A DNA stretch of 64,000 nt from Granulosicoccus sp045106195 (GCA_045106195.1 JBGCEH010000005.1:87232-151231), one strand, 5' to 3'. Positions 27,717 to 37,474 are shown, counted from the first letter of the stretch. Notes: generated by a model from the sequence alone, not told the origin. A program made the numbers and translations.

Positions 27717-28490
27717 TCAGTCTTCGTTTTTCCTCAAAATATCAATGGCCACGCCCATGGCACGGTCTATCTCCGGGGAAATCCCGGAGGTGGAAATAAC
27801 ACCCTGCTCAACCGCTGGCAGAATCGACTCATAATAAAGCTTGAATTCCCTCTGATTGGCTTCTCTGAATCTTGCGGTAGCAACGGGCACGTCACCAGTC
27901 TCACCAGCTGATGCAAGAAAAGGTGTAACAGTCACGTTCACCGTTCCGTCAGGCGTCTGCACCAGTTGCATTGCCACTAGTTCACCAGTGTCACATTCTG
28001 TACTGAGACCCGAACAGAACTCATAGTTACCTGAAGCCGTACCATTGGTGATTTCGGAGAACAGGAAATAATCAAGGCTACCTTCAGAGCTGCCACTAGT
28101 ATCAACGCTGACACACAAGTAAGGCGTCTCCGGCCGATCTATAGCAACGCACGCCGTATTACCACCATCAACATCGCTAGCAACAAGGCCTGGAACCCCG
28201 CTATCCGATAATATAAAGTTGTCGGATGTGTATACAACCGTGTCCGAGAACATGTTAGCGTCAGGGTTGGTCAAAAACAGGTAACTGAAGTTGACCGTTC
28301 CCAGCAAAGGTCTTAACGGGGCAAACGTATCATCGCCAGCCATGACCGCGCCAGAACTGCTAGAACCGGAGCCGCCGACCAGACTTTCCACACCGCCAGA
28401 AAAAGTAAACGGGGCGTCGCCTCCACCACCTCCGCAACCGGTCAAAAACAGCAGACCCATACACAGTCCTTTTGTCGCCAATAATTTCAT
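27717..28490 (-). CDS. Predicted lipoprotein of unknown function
   Basis: I do not recognise the family. The ATG at 28490 gives a 257-residue precursor with a lipoprotein signal, LLFLTGC, followed at once by five glycines, a common linker next to the lipidated cysteine. The rest is rich in Ser, Gly, Asp and Thr, with four more cysteines (in GNTACVAI, PYLCVSV, EFCSG and ECDTG) that could form two disulfides. No membrane spans. The last residues contain IDRAMGVAIDIL. Likely anchored in the outer membrane facing the periplasm. It stands alone, with 253 bp of AT-richer DNA before it. Confidence 0.75.
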   Translation of the reverse strand: MKLLATKGLCMGLLFLTGCGGGGGDAPFTFSGGVESLVGGSGSSSSGAVMAGDDTFAPLRPLLGTVNFSYLFLTNPDANMFSDTVVYTSDNFILSDSGVPGLVASDVDGGNTACVAIDRPETPYLCVSVDTSGSSEGSLDYFLFSEITNGTASGNYEFCSGLSTECDTGELVAMQLVQTPDGTVNVTVTPFLASAGETGDVPVATARFREANQREFKLYYESILPAVEQGVISTSGISPEIDRAMGVAIDILRKNED

Positions 28491-28743
28491 TGGAAGTTCT
28501 CCATTTGTAATGCTGATTAACATGCTCAAACTAGATGAATGGGCATAAAATCCTAAACTGGCAGATCCAATATAGGCAATCATATCCACCCTGTAAACCG
28601 GTATTAATACACCATTAAAGATGCAACGTAGCTGAAATATGTCAAAGATCGAGCATATTTAGCCAGTCGTATGGGATATATCGTGCTCTTGAATGAGAGG
28701 CACGATCGAATGGATACACATGACCACATCGCAGGTCAGTCAT

Positions 28744-29730
28744 TCATCGATCTCGAGGTTCACCCTCAGGCGGACGTACAATCAACGTTTCAATCTCCAG
28801 CATGACGTTATCGGGCAACGGACCGTATTCAATGGCACCGGCATTTTCAATAGCTTGCTCAGGCGTACGTGCTCCAGGAACAGGGATATTGATATCTGAT
28901 TTGGCCAGCAGCCAACCCAGAGCACCCTGTACCAGTGTACGACCATCACACATCAACAACTCGCGCAAAATTGCAAGCCGTGCCAAATAATCTTCCGAAG
29001 GCCGCCCATCCCTGAAGTACTCCATCCACGGAGCACCTGATCCACGAATATCGTCCGCGGACATGACAGTGTCGGGGCCATATTTTCCAGTTAATACTCC
29101 CATGGCCAACGGAGATCGAATAAACGCTGTGAGACCGTTCTCTTTGGCAGTTGACTGGATCGTAGGCACATCCATAAGGATATTCATTCCGTGCTCAATG
29201 AATTTAAATGACTCTCTACCAGCCATGTGTTGCACACTCGCAGGGTAGTCAGTACTCCAGCCTATCGCGGCAACCTTGCCGGCAGTCACGGCCTTCTCCA
29301 TTGCATCAAACATTGCGTCTGCCTTATCAACAGCCAGTGAATTCAGATGCAATAGCAACACATCTATACGCTCTCTCTGCAATCGAGCAAGGCTTGCCTC
29401 GATAGCCGCGGAAACCTTGTCAGGATCGGTATCTTCACCAACAACCTGGCGGGTCTTCTCTTCAATTCCTACACCCAGTTTGGTAACGACAACCACATCA
29501 TGCCTTCCTTTTAAGGCCTGCCCCAAAAGTCGTTCAGAATGTCCCGCTCCATAGGCAGGTGCAGTGTCAAACACCTGCACGCCCGCATCCAGCGCAGCCT
29601 GCAGGCATCTCTCTGATTGATCATCATTCGTATTGGTATACGCCCATGATTCATCACCCGAGCAAAAGGGACCACCAATCGCCCAGCAACCCATGCCAAC
29701 ACAGGCAACGTCGTTATTCAATAATTTCAC
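28744..29730 (-). CDS. Aldo/keto reductase
   Basis: A 328-residue NADPH-dependent (alpha/beta)8-barrel oxidoreductase. Visible are FDTAPAYGAGHSE with the catalytic tyrosine and aspartate, the lysine in VVVTKLG, the histidine in LLLHLN and the NADPH-binding VPGARTPEQ near the C-terminus. It starts with GTG. It is divergent from the LysR-type gene at 29826, which is the likely regulator. A disruption-free member of the family; substrate unknown. Confidence 0.9.
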   Translation of the reverse strand: MKLLNNDVACVGMGCWAIGGPFCSGDESWAYTNTNDDQSERCLQAALDAGVQVFDTAPAYGAGHSERLLGQALKGRHDVVVVTKLGVGIEEKTRQVVGEDTDPDKVSAAIEASLARLQRERIDVLLLHLNSLAVDKADAMFDAMEKAVTAGKVAAIGWSTDYPASVQHMAGRESFKFIEHGMNILMDVPTIQSTAKENGLTAFIRSPLAMGVLTGKYGPDTVMSADDIRGSGAPWMEYFRDGRPSEDYLARLAILRELLMCDGRTLVQGALGWLLAKSDINIPVPGARTPEQAIENAGAIEYGPLPDNVMLEIETLIVRPPEGEPRDR

Positions 29731-29756
29731 TGTCTAAGCTCTCTTTACGGAAACGG

Positions 29757-29776
29757 ATAGTGTGGGCAGGCACTAT
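29757..29776. promoter_or_regulatory. Inverted repeat between aldo/keto reductase and lysR genes
   Basis: ATAGTG and CACTAT (29757-29762 and 29771-29776) form 6-bp arms separated by 8 bp in the 95-bp divergent intergenic region. A dyad of this size and place is what an LysR-type regulator would bind. The assignment rests on position and symmetry alone. Confidence 0.35.
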
Positions 29777-29825
29777 GAGTTTTTTCAACTTGAATTGGAA
29801 CAATCAAAAATGTAATGATAATTTC

Positions 29826-30671
29826 ATGAATGAAACAAATCTCAACTGGCAGGATCTGCATCTTTTCCTCAACGTTGCTCGCGCCAATGGACTTTCAGGC
29901 GCTGCTGAGAAAACCGGAAAAAGTGCTCCGACGCTTAGCAGGCGTATGCTTGCCCTGGAATCCTGTACAGGAAAGGAGCTGTTTGTGCGTCATTCGCATG
30001 GCTATGACCTCACCGAAGAGGGGGCAAACCTGCTTGAACTGGCCGAGAAACTCGACGCCCTGGTTGCGCCATTGGAAAACAATCCGCAGAACCAGGGCGG
30101 CAAGCTGGTAAAGATCTCAGCAGGTAGCTGGATGACAAAAGCGCTGTGCCACAATCTGCATCGCATACTTGAAGACCATGATCAAATTCGCTTGCGGTTC
30201 ATCTCCTCAGAGCAACGGCTGGATATCAAACACCGAGAAGCGGTGATCGGTATCCGCAACCATCGTCCGGAGAACCCTGACTTTGCAATACGTAAGATAG
30301 GCCGGGTGAGGTTTGCTGCTTATGCAACCAAACCATCGGTCAGCCATTGGATCTGGGTTGATGCATCCACACCCTCGTCACAATGGCTGGCCAATCAGTC
30401 TTTTGCACGCGCCCGGGTTGAGGTCACATCACCGAACAATGCACTGGACCTGGCACTGGAAGGTGCAGGCAGAATCTTATTGCCTACGTTCATAGGCGAT
30501 AAACAGTTTCAACTGAAACGCGTGTCCGGCACCATCCCAGCGCTGTCGCATGATCAATGGCTTGTCGTGCATCAAGAGGAAAGACATCATCCGGATGTCA
30601 GATTGATCATAGACAGAATCTTTCGTATCGCAAAGAAACTCCATGCAAGAAAGCAGACAATTGCACATTGA
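29826..30671 (+). CDS. LysR-family transcriptional regulator
   Basis: A 281-residue regulator. The winged helix-turn-helix is at residues 6-65: NWQDLHLFLNVARANGLSGAA, then SAPTLSRRMLALE as recognition helix, and the wing with HGYDLTEEG. The effector-binding domain follows but is short and ends RLIIDRIFRIAKKL. I chose the ATG at 29826 as it begins just before the conserved NWQDL; the frame is open much further upstream into the reductase gene. Probably controls the divergent reductase gene. Confidence 0.88.
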   Translation: MNETNLNWQDLHLFLNVARANGLSGAAEKTGKSAPTLSRRMLALESCTGKELFVRHSHGYDLTEEGANLLELAEKLDALVAPLENNPQNQGGKLVKISAGSWMTKALCHNLHRILEDHDQIRLRFISSEQRLDIKHREAVIGIRNHRPENPDFAIRKIGRVRFAAYATKPSVSHWIWVDASTPSSQWLANQSFARARVEVTSPNNALDLALEGAGRILLPTFIGDKQFQLKRVSGTIPALSHDQWLVVHQEERHHPDVRLIIDRIFRIAKKLHARKQTIAH

Positions 30672-30728
30672 TTTGTGCGTACACTTTGTATCAGACGACT
30701 CCCAAGAGAACACATGTGAGAAAATCCC

Positions 30729-31556
30729 ATGGATATCCTTAGCTGGAACATTCAGGCCGCCAAAGGCGTCGATGACGTCGTCAGTGTCGAGCGCATTACA
30801 CACGATATAAAACAGCTTGGTGATGCCGATGTCATATGCCTGCAAGAGGTGCTTGTGACTACCGATAATGATCAGGTAGAGCAACTGTGCCAGTACTTTC
30901 CACAACATAGGCCGGTTTTTGGAGCAGCAATTGACAGGCTCGATACCGTAGGACGTCTGCAATTTGGCAATCTTATCCTCTGTCGCCTGCCCTTGCTGCA
31001 AATCGTACTTCACAAGCTACCACAACCTGCGGAGCCGCTGGTAAAGCATATGCCGAGGCAGGCCATCGAGATCATTGTGGATTACGAGCAAACCCCACTT
31101 CGAGTAGTAACCACACACCTTGACTATTTTTCTGCACAGCAGCGTTCAGCCCAGATCGCCTATCTGGCAGCACATCACGAGGAATGTGTTGCGCGCCACC
31201 AGCAACCATCACCTGACGGTGGGGATGCACAATTCAAGTCATTACCAGAGACCAGTATGAGTATCTATTGCGGTGACTTCAACATGCCTGTCGACTCGCA
31301 GGACTACCATGCCATGCAGGCAAGCCCGAACACGGAAACTGACCATACATTGATAGACTGTTGGACGAAGCTCAATGGCTCCAGGCCACATTCACCCACC
31401 TGCGGCATTTATGATCATAAGCAATGGCAGGAGGGCCCTCATTGCCGCGACTTTTTTTTCGCTTCAAGGCAGATAGCGCCTCGAGTCACGGACATTGAGG
31501 TAGACACCCATACAGCAGCCTCTGACCATCAACCCTTGAAAATCACACTGAAATGA
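30729..31556 (+). CDS. Endonuclease/exonuclease/phosphatase (EEP) family hydrolase
   Basis: A 275-residue metal-dependent phosphodiesterase or phosphomonoesterase. The EEP catalytic residues are all in place: N7 in SWNIQ, E in CLQEV, H in TTHLDYF, D and N in CGDFNMP, and the final D-H pair in ASDHQPL. No signal peptide, so it is cytoplasmic. It ends 37 bp from the convergent UgpE-like gene. A role in splitting phosphodiesters brought in by that importer is a guess; the family also includes nucleases and sphingomyelinases. Confidence 0.85.
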   Translation: MDILSWNIQAAKGVDDVVSVERITHDIKQLGDADVICLQEVLVTTDNDQVEQLCQYFPQHRPVFGAAIDRLDTVGRLQFGNLILCRLPLLQIVLHKLPQPAEPLVKHMPRQAIEIIVDYEQTPLRVVTTHLDYFSAQQRSAQIAYLAAHHEECVARHQQPSPDGGDAQFKSLPETSMSIYCGDFNMPVDSQDYHAMQASPNTETDHTLIDCWTKLNGSRPHSPTCGIYDHKQWQEGPHCRDFFFASRQIAPRVTDIEVDTHTAASDHQPLKITLK

Positions 31557-31593
31557 TCAACGGCATTGTCTGGAGTGAACCCAGTAAAAAAAA

Positions 31594-32433
31594 CTATTTG
31601 ATACCCGCACGCATGAAACTCTGGACAAACTGACGTTGAAACAAAAGAAACGCTATTAACAGTGGCCCTGAGGTCATCAGCGTAGCAGCATTTATGACTG
31701 ACCATTCAAGACCTGCATCAATAGCGGAGAAAACACTCAAGCCAACCGTTACGGGCCGGGTCTCCACCGAGTTCGTGATGATCAACGGCCACAGAAAGTT
31801 GTTCCAGTGATGGCTGACCGATACAAGACCATAGGCAAGATACGTTGGCTTGGCCAAGGGGATATACACTCGCCATAAGAGCCCGAAAAAAGACGACCCC
31901 TCGACGCGTGCTGCTTCATCCAACTCCTTGGGTATTGACATGAACGTCTGGCGCAGCAAAAAAATCCCAAACCCCGAAGCCATATAAGGCAAGCCTATGG
32001 CCACGATGGTATCCACCAGTCCCAACCATCGGATCGTCTTGTAGTTCTCCACTATCAGGATGTCAGGCATCACCAGAAGTTGCAGCAGTACGAGAGTAAA
32101 TAGAATGTTCCGCCCCGGAAACCTGAACCGGGAGAATGCAAACGCCGCCAGCGTGCACAACACCAGCTGAGCAACCAGGATCAGAGTGACAAGCATGAAC
32201 GTGTTGAGAAAATATCGGGCAAATGGTGCCGCCACCCAGGCTTTCTGGAAATTTTCGAATGTCAGAGGCGCTGTTAATACGAAGCGTGTTTCAAACTCTG
32301 CCGGATGAAATGCTGTCCATATCGCATACAGGAGCGGCAATGCCCACAGGCACGCCAGAAACCACATGGCAAACGTATTGAGCAGCGTATCGAATGAAGG
32401 CCAGTTATGTTGGCGTGCTACAACGGCGCTCAT
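31594..32433 (-). CDS. ugpE: Carbohydrate ABC transporter permease, UgpE-like
   Basis: A 279-residue permease with six spans of the MalG/UgpE family. The EAA loop that contacts the ATPase reads ELDEAARVEGSSFFGLLWRVYIPLAKP. It overlaps the UgpA-like gene by four bases (ATGA). It is the last gene of the operon HAD, ugpC, ugpB, ugpA, ugpE. Confidence 0.88.
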   Translation of the reverse strand: MSAVVARQHNWPSFDTLLNTFAMWFLACLWALPLLYAIWTAFHPAEFETRFVLTAPLTFENFQKAWVAAPFARYFLNTFMLVTLILVAQLVLCTLAAFAFSRFRFPGRNILFTLVLLQLLVMPDILIVENYKTIRWLGLVDTIVAIGLPYMASGFGIFLLRQTFMSIPKELDEAARVEGSSFFGLLWRVYIPLAKPTYLAYGLVSVSHHWNNFLWPLIITNSVETRPVTVGLSVFSAIDAGLEWSVINAATLMTSGPLLIAFLLFQRQFVQSFMRAGIK

Positions 32434-33308
32434 TGGTAATGCACTTTGCGATCAAACAGAAAGAACTGACCGATAGCGAGTATTGAAAGTAGCAATAGCA
32501 TCACTACCGTCAAAGTCGCTGCATATCCGGTCTGCCAGTATTTGAAGGCCGTTTCATAAATGTAAAACAGCAATAGGCTGCTCGCATTATCCGGCCCACC
32601 ATCAGTCATGACAAAGATGTGATCGATTAACCTGAATGAATTGATAACCGCATTGATGGACACAAACAGCGTCGTTGGCATTAGCAACGGGAAGAGCACT
32701 TTACGGAAAAAATAGAAACTGCCAGCACCCTCGATTGATGCCGCCTCTCGCAATACCGGCGGTATGGACTGTAAGGCCGCCAGATAGAAAATCATGAAAA
32801 ACCCAGCCTCTTTCCAGATAGCGACGACAATCATTGCCGACAATGCCGTATCAGGACTACCCAGAAGATTGATGGCAGGAAGACCAAAAAGGCCCGAACG
32901 CAACTGATCAATAAGACCGAAGCCAGGCGTATAGAAAAACAGCCAGATATTGGCAACGGCGATCAAAGGTAATACGGTTGGTGCAAAGAATGCGACTCGT
33001 GACAATGTGCGTCCGTTCAGACGACTGTTAACCCACAAGGCCATTATCAGTGCCAGGCCAATGGAGATCGGGATAGTCCCCAGAGCGAACCAGAAGTTGT
33101 TGACCAACACCTTCCAGAACACCGGATCGTGGATCAGTGTCTGGTAGTTCTCCAGACCAATGAACTCAGCCGGCCGGCGGCCTCTCGGTGTGGAAAAAAA
33201 ACTGCTGACGATAGTCTTGACTGCCGGAAAATGCGTGAAGGTAAACAGAAACAACAAGGCCGGACTTAAAAAAAGCCAGCCGTATACCCACTCACGCCTG
33301 TGTATCAT
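32430..33308 (-). CDS. ugpA: Carbohydrate ABC transporter permease, UgpA-like
   Basis: A 292-residue permease with six spans, MalF/UgpA family. The EAA loop is LREAASIEGAGSFYFFRKVLFPL. It pairs with the UgpE-like subunit to form the translocation pore. 145 bp separate it from the receptor gene, a common arrangement that lets the receptor be made in excess. Confidence 0.88.
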   Translation of the reverse strand: MIHRREWVYGWLFLSPALLFLFTFTHFPAVKTIVSSFFSTPRGRRPAEFIGLENYQTLIHDPVFWKVLVNNFWFALGTIPISIGLALIMALWVNSRLNGRTLSRVAFFAPTVLPLIAVANIWLFFYTPGFGLIDQLRSGLFGLPAINLLGSPDTALSAMIVVAIWKEAGFFMIFYLAALQSIPPVLREAASIEGAGSFYFFRKVLFPLLMPTTLFVSINAVINSFRLIDHIFVMTDGGPDNASSLLLFYIYETAFKYWQTGYAATLTVVMLLLLSILAIGQFFLFDRKVHYQ

Positions 33309-33418
33309 TTGAAAAGTAACTCAATATAAACCACCAGTGGCAGTCCAGATATACGCGCTGAAGCAGCATTGCACCCGAACGGAATCGTAAGGGTGGAATA
33401 CAGGCATACACACTGACT

Positions 33419-33432
33419 TGTCACTGGTGACA
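33419..33432. promoter_or_regulatory. Dyad TGTCAC-TG-GTGACA before the receptor-gene 3' end
   Basis: Six-base arms separated by two bases lie in the 145-bp gap between ugpB and ugpA. The loop is too short for a stable RNA hairpin; the half-site resembles the TGTGA-type sites bound by Crp relatives only loosely. Function unknown. Confidence 0.25.
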
Positions 33433-33453
33433 TCATTGTTGAGAAACTACCAT

Positions 33454-34740
33454 TCAACGGTAGGCTTTAAGAATTGCCTCAGCCTGCTGCTGGGCTTCTG
33501 CCAGTGCATCGGCGGGTGACTTACTACCAGTAATCGCTGAGGCTAGCGCATCGTTGAAGATACCCGTAACTCGCTGGTTCTCATAGGTGGAGAGCTCAGC
33601 TACGGCAAATTCCAGTTGATCACGGGCAACCAATGCAGGTGGAAAGTCCTTGGCATAGGCTTGCATAGCAGCTGTCTCCCACGCTGCCGGGCTGGGCGCG
33701 ACATAGCCTGTGGCAATAGACCACTTCGCTGCCTGATCAGGTGCTGTTATCCATTTGACGAAATCGAAGGCTGCTTGCTTTTGTTCGTCTGACGATTCGC
33801 GAAAAATATAGAAATTGCCGCCACCGGTGGGTGCACCAAAACGTTCTTTGGCAGGTAGAAGGCCGACCCCAAAATCAAACGGGGCATTCTCCCGAACGTT
33901 AGTCAGGTTACCTGTGGATGTCCACATCATCGCTGTTTGCCCTTCAAAAAAGGCTTTCGGTGTGGCACCCCATTCAACAATACCCGGTGCCATGACTTCG
34001 TGCTCCGTACTCAACGCTACCAGATACTCCAGCGCCTCAACCACCTTGGGATCATCAAAATTGGTCTGGTTGCCGTCAGCATTGGCAAGGATGGCATCGT
34101 TCTGTGTTGTCAGCCCTTGAAAGAGCCAGTAAGGAAAACCGGACGACGGAATTCGAACACCCCAGCGTGTCACATTGCCATTATCGTCCTTGGTAACCAG
34201 CTTCTTGCCCATTTCGACAGTCTCTTCCCATGTGGCGGGAGGCATCTCTGGGTCGAGGCCGGCTTCTGCAAAGGCTTCCTTGTTCCAGTACAAGACAGGC
34301 GTTGAACGCTGAAACGGAATACCGTAGGTTTTGCCACCGGTTTGGCTGTTCGCCATAAACGCAGGATAGAAGGACTCCAGCCAGGCTTTGTCTTCCGGGG
34401 TTTGTACCAACTCGTCAAACGGCATGATGACGTCTTCATCGATCAGGGTGAACATGTCCACTGACAAGATGACTGACAATTGAGGTGGTTTGCCACCTCG
34501 GGATGCAGTAAGCGCTTTGGTCACAGTATCTGTATAGGAACCTGAATAGACGGCATCAATGTTAACGCCTTCATTGGCAGCAACGTATTCGTCAGTCAGT
34601 GCCTGAATTGTATCCGCCGCCTTGCCGCCAACGGCCACCGGAAAATAAAATTCCAGATCGACTGCCAATGCCGATGTGGCCATACCCATCAGCAACGTTG
34701 CTGCTGATAGTTTTAGTGAAAATTTCTGATGATGCTTCAT
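33454..34740 (-). CDS. ugpB: ABC transporter substrate-binding protein, UgpB-like
   Basis: A 428-residue periplasmic receptor. A Sec signal peptide ends MATSALAVD at about residue 27. The mature part has the UgpB-type GVNIDAVYSGSYTDTVTKAL and YGIPFQRSTPVLYWNKEAF segments, of which the latter forms part of the glycerol-3-phosphate pocket in E. coli UgpB. The ligand could be glycerol 3-phosphate, a glycerophosphodiester or a related sugar phosphate. It lies 26 bp after ugpC. Confidence 0.88.
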   Translation of the reverse strand: MKHHQKFSLKLSAATLLMGMATSALAVDLEFYFPVAVGGKAADTIQALTDEYVAANEGVNIDAVYSGSYTDTVTKALTASRGGKPPQLSVILSVDMFTLIDEDVIMPFDELVQTPEDKAWLESFYPAFMANSQTGGKTYGIPFQRSTPVLYWNKEAFAEAGLDPEMPPATWEETVEMGKKLVTKDDNGNVTRWGVRIPSSGFPYWLFQGLTTQNDAILANADGNQTNFDDPKVVEALEYLVALSTEHEVMAPGIVEWGATPKAFFEGQTAMMWTSTGNLTNVRENAPFDFGVGLLPAKERFGAPTGGGNFYIFRESSDEQKQAAFDFVKWITAPDQAAKWSIATGYVAPSPAAWETAAMQAYAKDFPPALVARDQLEFAVAELSTYENQRVTGIFNDALASAITGSKSPADALAEAQQQAEAILKAYR

Positions 34741-34766
34741 GTTTTCCTCTCCAGTACTGTTTTTGG

Positions 34767-35834
34767 TTATAGCTGAGTAGTGACCGGTCCAAACCCTTCT
34801 GGCAGACCAGCTAACCGGGCACCTCTTTCATTGTCGAAGAAGTGCATTTGATCTGTATTCCAGATCAGTCTTACGTCGGAATGCGGCTGTACATTCGCAT
34901 GGCCTTCTATGCGGGCCAATAGCTTTGATTGACCGATACGACAGTCAAGCAGTACGTCAGCACCAAGGTATTCAACATGTTCTACCTTTGCTTTGATGCC
35001 CATTGCCTCTGACAAGCGAACGTGCTCAGGCCTGACCCCGACAGTGATATCAGGTGCTACCACTCCCAGGTCCTCGGCGGCGACCAGATTCATTGGTGGT
35101 GTTCCAATAAAGCCTGCAACAAAGGCGGTGGCCGGTTTCTCATAGATTTCTCGTGGACTACCGCATTGTTCAATCCGCCCTTTTTTCATCAGTACCACCT
35201 GATCGGCCATGGTGATAGCCTCTGCCTGATCATGGGTGACATACACCATCGAGAACCCGATAGCTTGCTGCAGATCACGAATTTCAGTACGCATCGTGTT
35301 GCGCAGTTTTGCATCCAGATTAGACAATGGCTCATCCATCAGACACACAGGTTTTTCTGCAATGATGGCTCTGCCCAGCGCTACGCGTTGTTGCTGCCCT
35401 CCCGAGAGCTGTGAAGGCCTGCGATCTAGATAATCGGTTAGACCCAGAAGCTCAGCGGTCCGCAAGAGACGTTTTTTCTGCTCGGCTTTGGGCGTGCGCC
35501 TTACGCGCAAACCGAAAAGTATGTTGTCCGCAACTGTGATGTGCGGAAACAAGGCATAGGACTGAAACACCATAGCGATATCACGCTTCGCCGGGGGCAG
35601 TTGATTAACGATTCGATCACCAATCAGCACCTCACCCTGATCTGCAGCTTCCAGCCCCGCGATGATTCTCAGGGAAGTTGACTTGCCACACCCTGAGGGG
35701 CCGAGAAGTACCGTAAACGAGCCCGGTTCCACCTCAAGTTCAACGCGGTCTACGGCAGGCTCACCATCCCAGAATTTAGATACTTGCCTGAGGCTTATTG
35801 CCTGACCGTTGTTGTGCGAATCTGTCATGCGCAT
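34767..35834 (-). CDS. ugpC: ABC transporter ATP-binding protein, UgpC/MalK-like
   Basis: A 355-residue ATPase of the MalK/UgpC type. Walker A GPSGCGKST, signature LSGGQQQR, Walker B CLMDEPLSNLD and the H-loop THDQAEA are present. The C-terminal 110 residues form the regulatory TOBE/OB domain (VGVRPEHV). It is the first transport gene of the operon and starts 22 bp after the HAD gene stop. Confidence 0.92.
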   Translation of the reverse strand: MRMTDSHNNGQAISLRQVSKFWDGEPAVDRVELEVEPGSFTVLLGPSGCGKSTSLRIIAGLEAADQGEVLIGDRIVNQLPPAKRDIAMVFQSYALFPHITVADNILFGLRVRRTPKAEQKKRLLRTAELLGLTDYLDRRPSQLSGGQQQRVALGRAIIAEKPVCLMDEPLSNLDAKLRNTMRTEIRDLQQAIGFSMVYVTHDQAEAITMADQVVLMKKGRIEQCGSPREIYEKPATAFVAGFIGTPPMNLVAAEDLGVVAPDITVGVRPEHVRLSEAMGIKAKVEHVEYLGADVLLDCRIGQSKLLARIEGHANVQPHSDVRLIWNTDQMHFFDNERGARLAGLPEGFGPVTTQL

Positions 35835-35856
35835 GACTATGACATACCCCTGTCCA

Positions 35857-36612
35857 TCAGTGGTCGAAATCCTTGATGGAAACTATGCCATCCAACAAGC
35901 GTACCTCTCTCATGGAATGGTCAGTATCAAGATGCACACAGATGGCTTCAGAAAAAACCGTGCGGTAGGCATTGATATGGGATGGTTCGTTGTCAAACGC
36001 TGCCGCGATACTACCCGATGCCGATAACGCTCTAAGTTCATCAAGCTTGTAACGATCATCGGAGTCATCGGCACTTGGTTTCATGATGAGTTTGACTTCA
36101 CCTTTTTCAGGATGCGGAAAACCCAGTGATGCAAGCGATGACGTGGTCCCGTCGCGCATCGTTTCATCTCGACCGGTGAGATAATTGACCACACCACCCG
36201 ATCTCTGAACAGCATTGACAAACCTGACCGCACCCGCAATCTCCGTATCGTATCGACAATACTCGCTACTGAAAAAACGCACGGCCCAGAAATCCAGATA
36301 GTCGTCCAGTAGCCGGTCAGCGTCAGCTTCCGGCAACCCCATCAGCACCATACTGTCGCGCGCACTCCATGTCGGAAAGTGCTCTTTTGAGGCCTGCGAC
36401 AACAACGGTATATCATGAACATCAGCGAATTCGCGCATAATGATGACATTTCGCATGCGATTGTCCAGCAAGGTTGAATCAAGATCAAAAAACAGGCGCT
36501 GTCCCTTGCAATCCTTGATGATGTTGTGCAATAACGCCGATGCCAGCTTTTGCGTAAGTGGAGTAGCTCCCGTAACAGGATCAGGCGCAAGGCCACGATG
36601 TTCGACAGACAT
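35857..36612 (-). CDS. HAD-like hydrolase upstream of the Ugp-type importer
   Basis: A 251-residue protein. The first HAD motif is LFFDLDSTLLDN near residue 40, motif II is in YLTGRDETMR, a lysine in VKLIMKPSAD may be motif III, and AAFDNEPSH carries the acidic motif IV. The second Asp of DxD is present (D-L-D), so it may be a phosphatase. Motif IV has a single D-N rather than the usual DD or GDxxxD. It starts the minus-strand operon with ugpCBAE, which suggests it dephosphorylates what the importer brings in. Inference from context. Confidence 0.75.
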   Translation of the reverse strand: MSVEHRGLAPDPVTGATPLTQKLASALLHNIIKDCKGQRLFFDLDSTLLDNRMRNVIIMREFADVHDIPLLSQASKEHFPTWSARDSMVLMGLPEADADRLLDDYLDFWAVRFFSSEYCRYDTEIAGAVRFVNAVQRSGGVVNYLTGRDETMRDGTTSSLASLGFPHPEKGEVKLIMKPSADDSDDRYKLDELRALSASGSIAAAFDNEPSHINAYRTVFSEAICVHLDTDHSMREVRLLDGIVSIKDFDH

Positions 36613-36766
36613 ATGAAATGGGTTGCAGGCGATTTGGAGACGCTGACATTACATCAGACGACCACCACGATTCAACTCTACTCACCCTTCAGCTGTATCG
36701 GCGACCATACAGATTGCGCCCGGTGCTCTTTGCGTCTTGCCTTGCAAATTCTCTTGAAACCTCAGC

Positions 36767-37474
36767 TTATACAGATGCTCTGTCGGTGAGCTGACGCAAG
36801 TCAAGAATGGCATGTCTTTCACGCTTCCACACAATGAGGCTCTCACGTTCAAGCTTTTTCAGCTCGCGCGTTACGCCTTCGCGATGCGCATTCACACGCG
36901 TGGCAATTTCTGCATGTGTCGGTGCGTTTTCTATTTCAATAGGTGGGACGGCGTTCGAACTCAAGGAAGCCATGCGAATGAGCTCCATGCATATTCGCTG
37001 GTTGACATCCATTGAGGAGAATTCATAAACCTTCTGCATGTTCTGCCGCACCAGCCTGGCCAGACGCTTCAGCAAAAACTGCATGGCCAAAGGATGCTCA
37101 CTCATGACAACCGAAAAATTTTCTTTGGAAATGCTCATGAGGTGGGCGTCATCAACAACAATACAATCACTGCTTCTGGCTTCACCATCCAGAACCGCTA
37201 GTTCGCCAAACATTTTTCCCGCAGTAAGATCTTCAAAATGCACTTGCCTGCCAGAGTCGGAAAAGGCGCAAGCACGAACTCTTCCACTGACCAGAAAAAA
37301 GACATCATCGCCTTGATCTCCAGTCTTGACCACATATTGCCCTGGCGCATAATCTCGCAGCTCGCACATCTGACAAATGGCAGAGCGCTCTTCCACAGAG
37401 AGATCCTGAAACAACTCAAAGCCTGCCAGGGTGACGGCTTTCGGCTTTCTTGAAATATGCGCTAACTTCGCCAA
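36767..37474 (-). CDS. Crp/Fnr-family transcriptional regulator
   Basis: A 235-residue regulator: cyclic-nucleotide-binding-like beta-roll at about 20-135, dimer helix, and winged helix at 165-230. The FGELAVLDGEARSS segment resembles the phosphate-binding cassette of Crp. The recognition helix contains HREGVTREL, an R-E-x-x-x-R pattern as in Crp, not the E-x-x-S-R pattern of Fnr. Cysteines at 34, 37, 69 and 104 do not match the Fnr iron-sulfur ligand arrangement. So it is unlikely to be the protein that binds the FNR boxes in this window. Target genes unknown. Confidence 0.85.
   Translation of the reverse strand: MAKLAHISRKPKAVTLAGFELFQDLSVEERSAICQMCELRDYAPGQYVVKTGDQGDDVFFLVSGRVRACAFSDSGRQVHFEDLTAGKMFGELAVLDGEARSSDCIVVDDAHLMSISKENFSVVMSEHPLAMQFLLKRLARLVRQNMQKVYEFSSMDVNQRICMELIRMASLSSNAVPPIEIENAPTHAEIATRVNAHREGVTRELKKLERESLIVWKRERHAILDLRQLTDRASV

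Noticed and set aside
36767..37474. This Crp/Fnr-family protein as the Fnr that binds the two FNR boxes
   Set aside because: Its recognition helix is of the Crp type and its cysteines do not match the Fnr iron-sulfur ligands.
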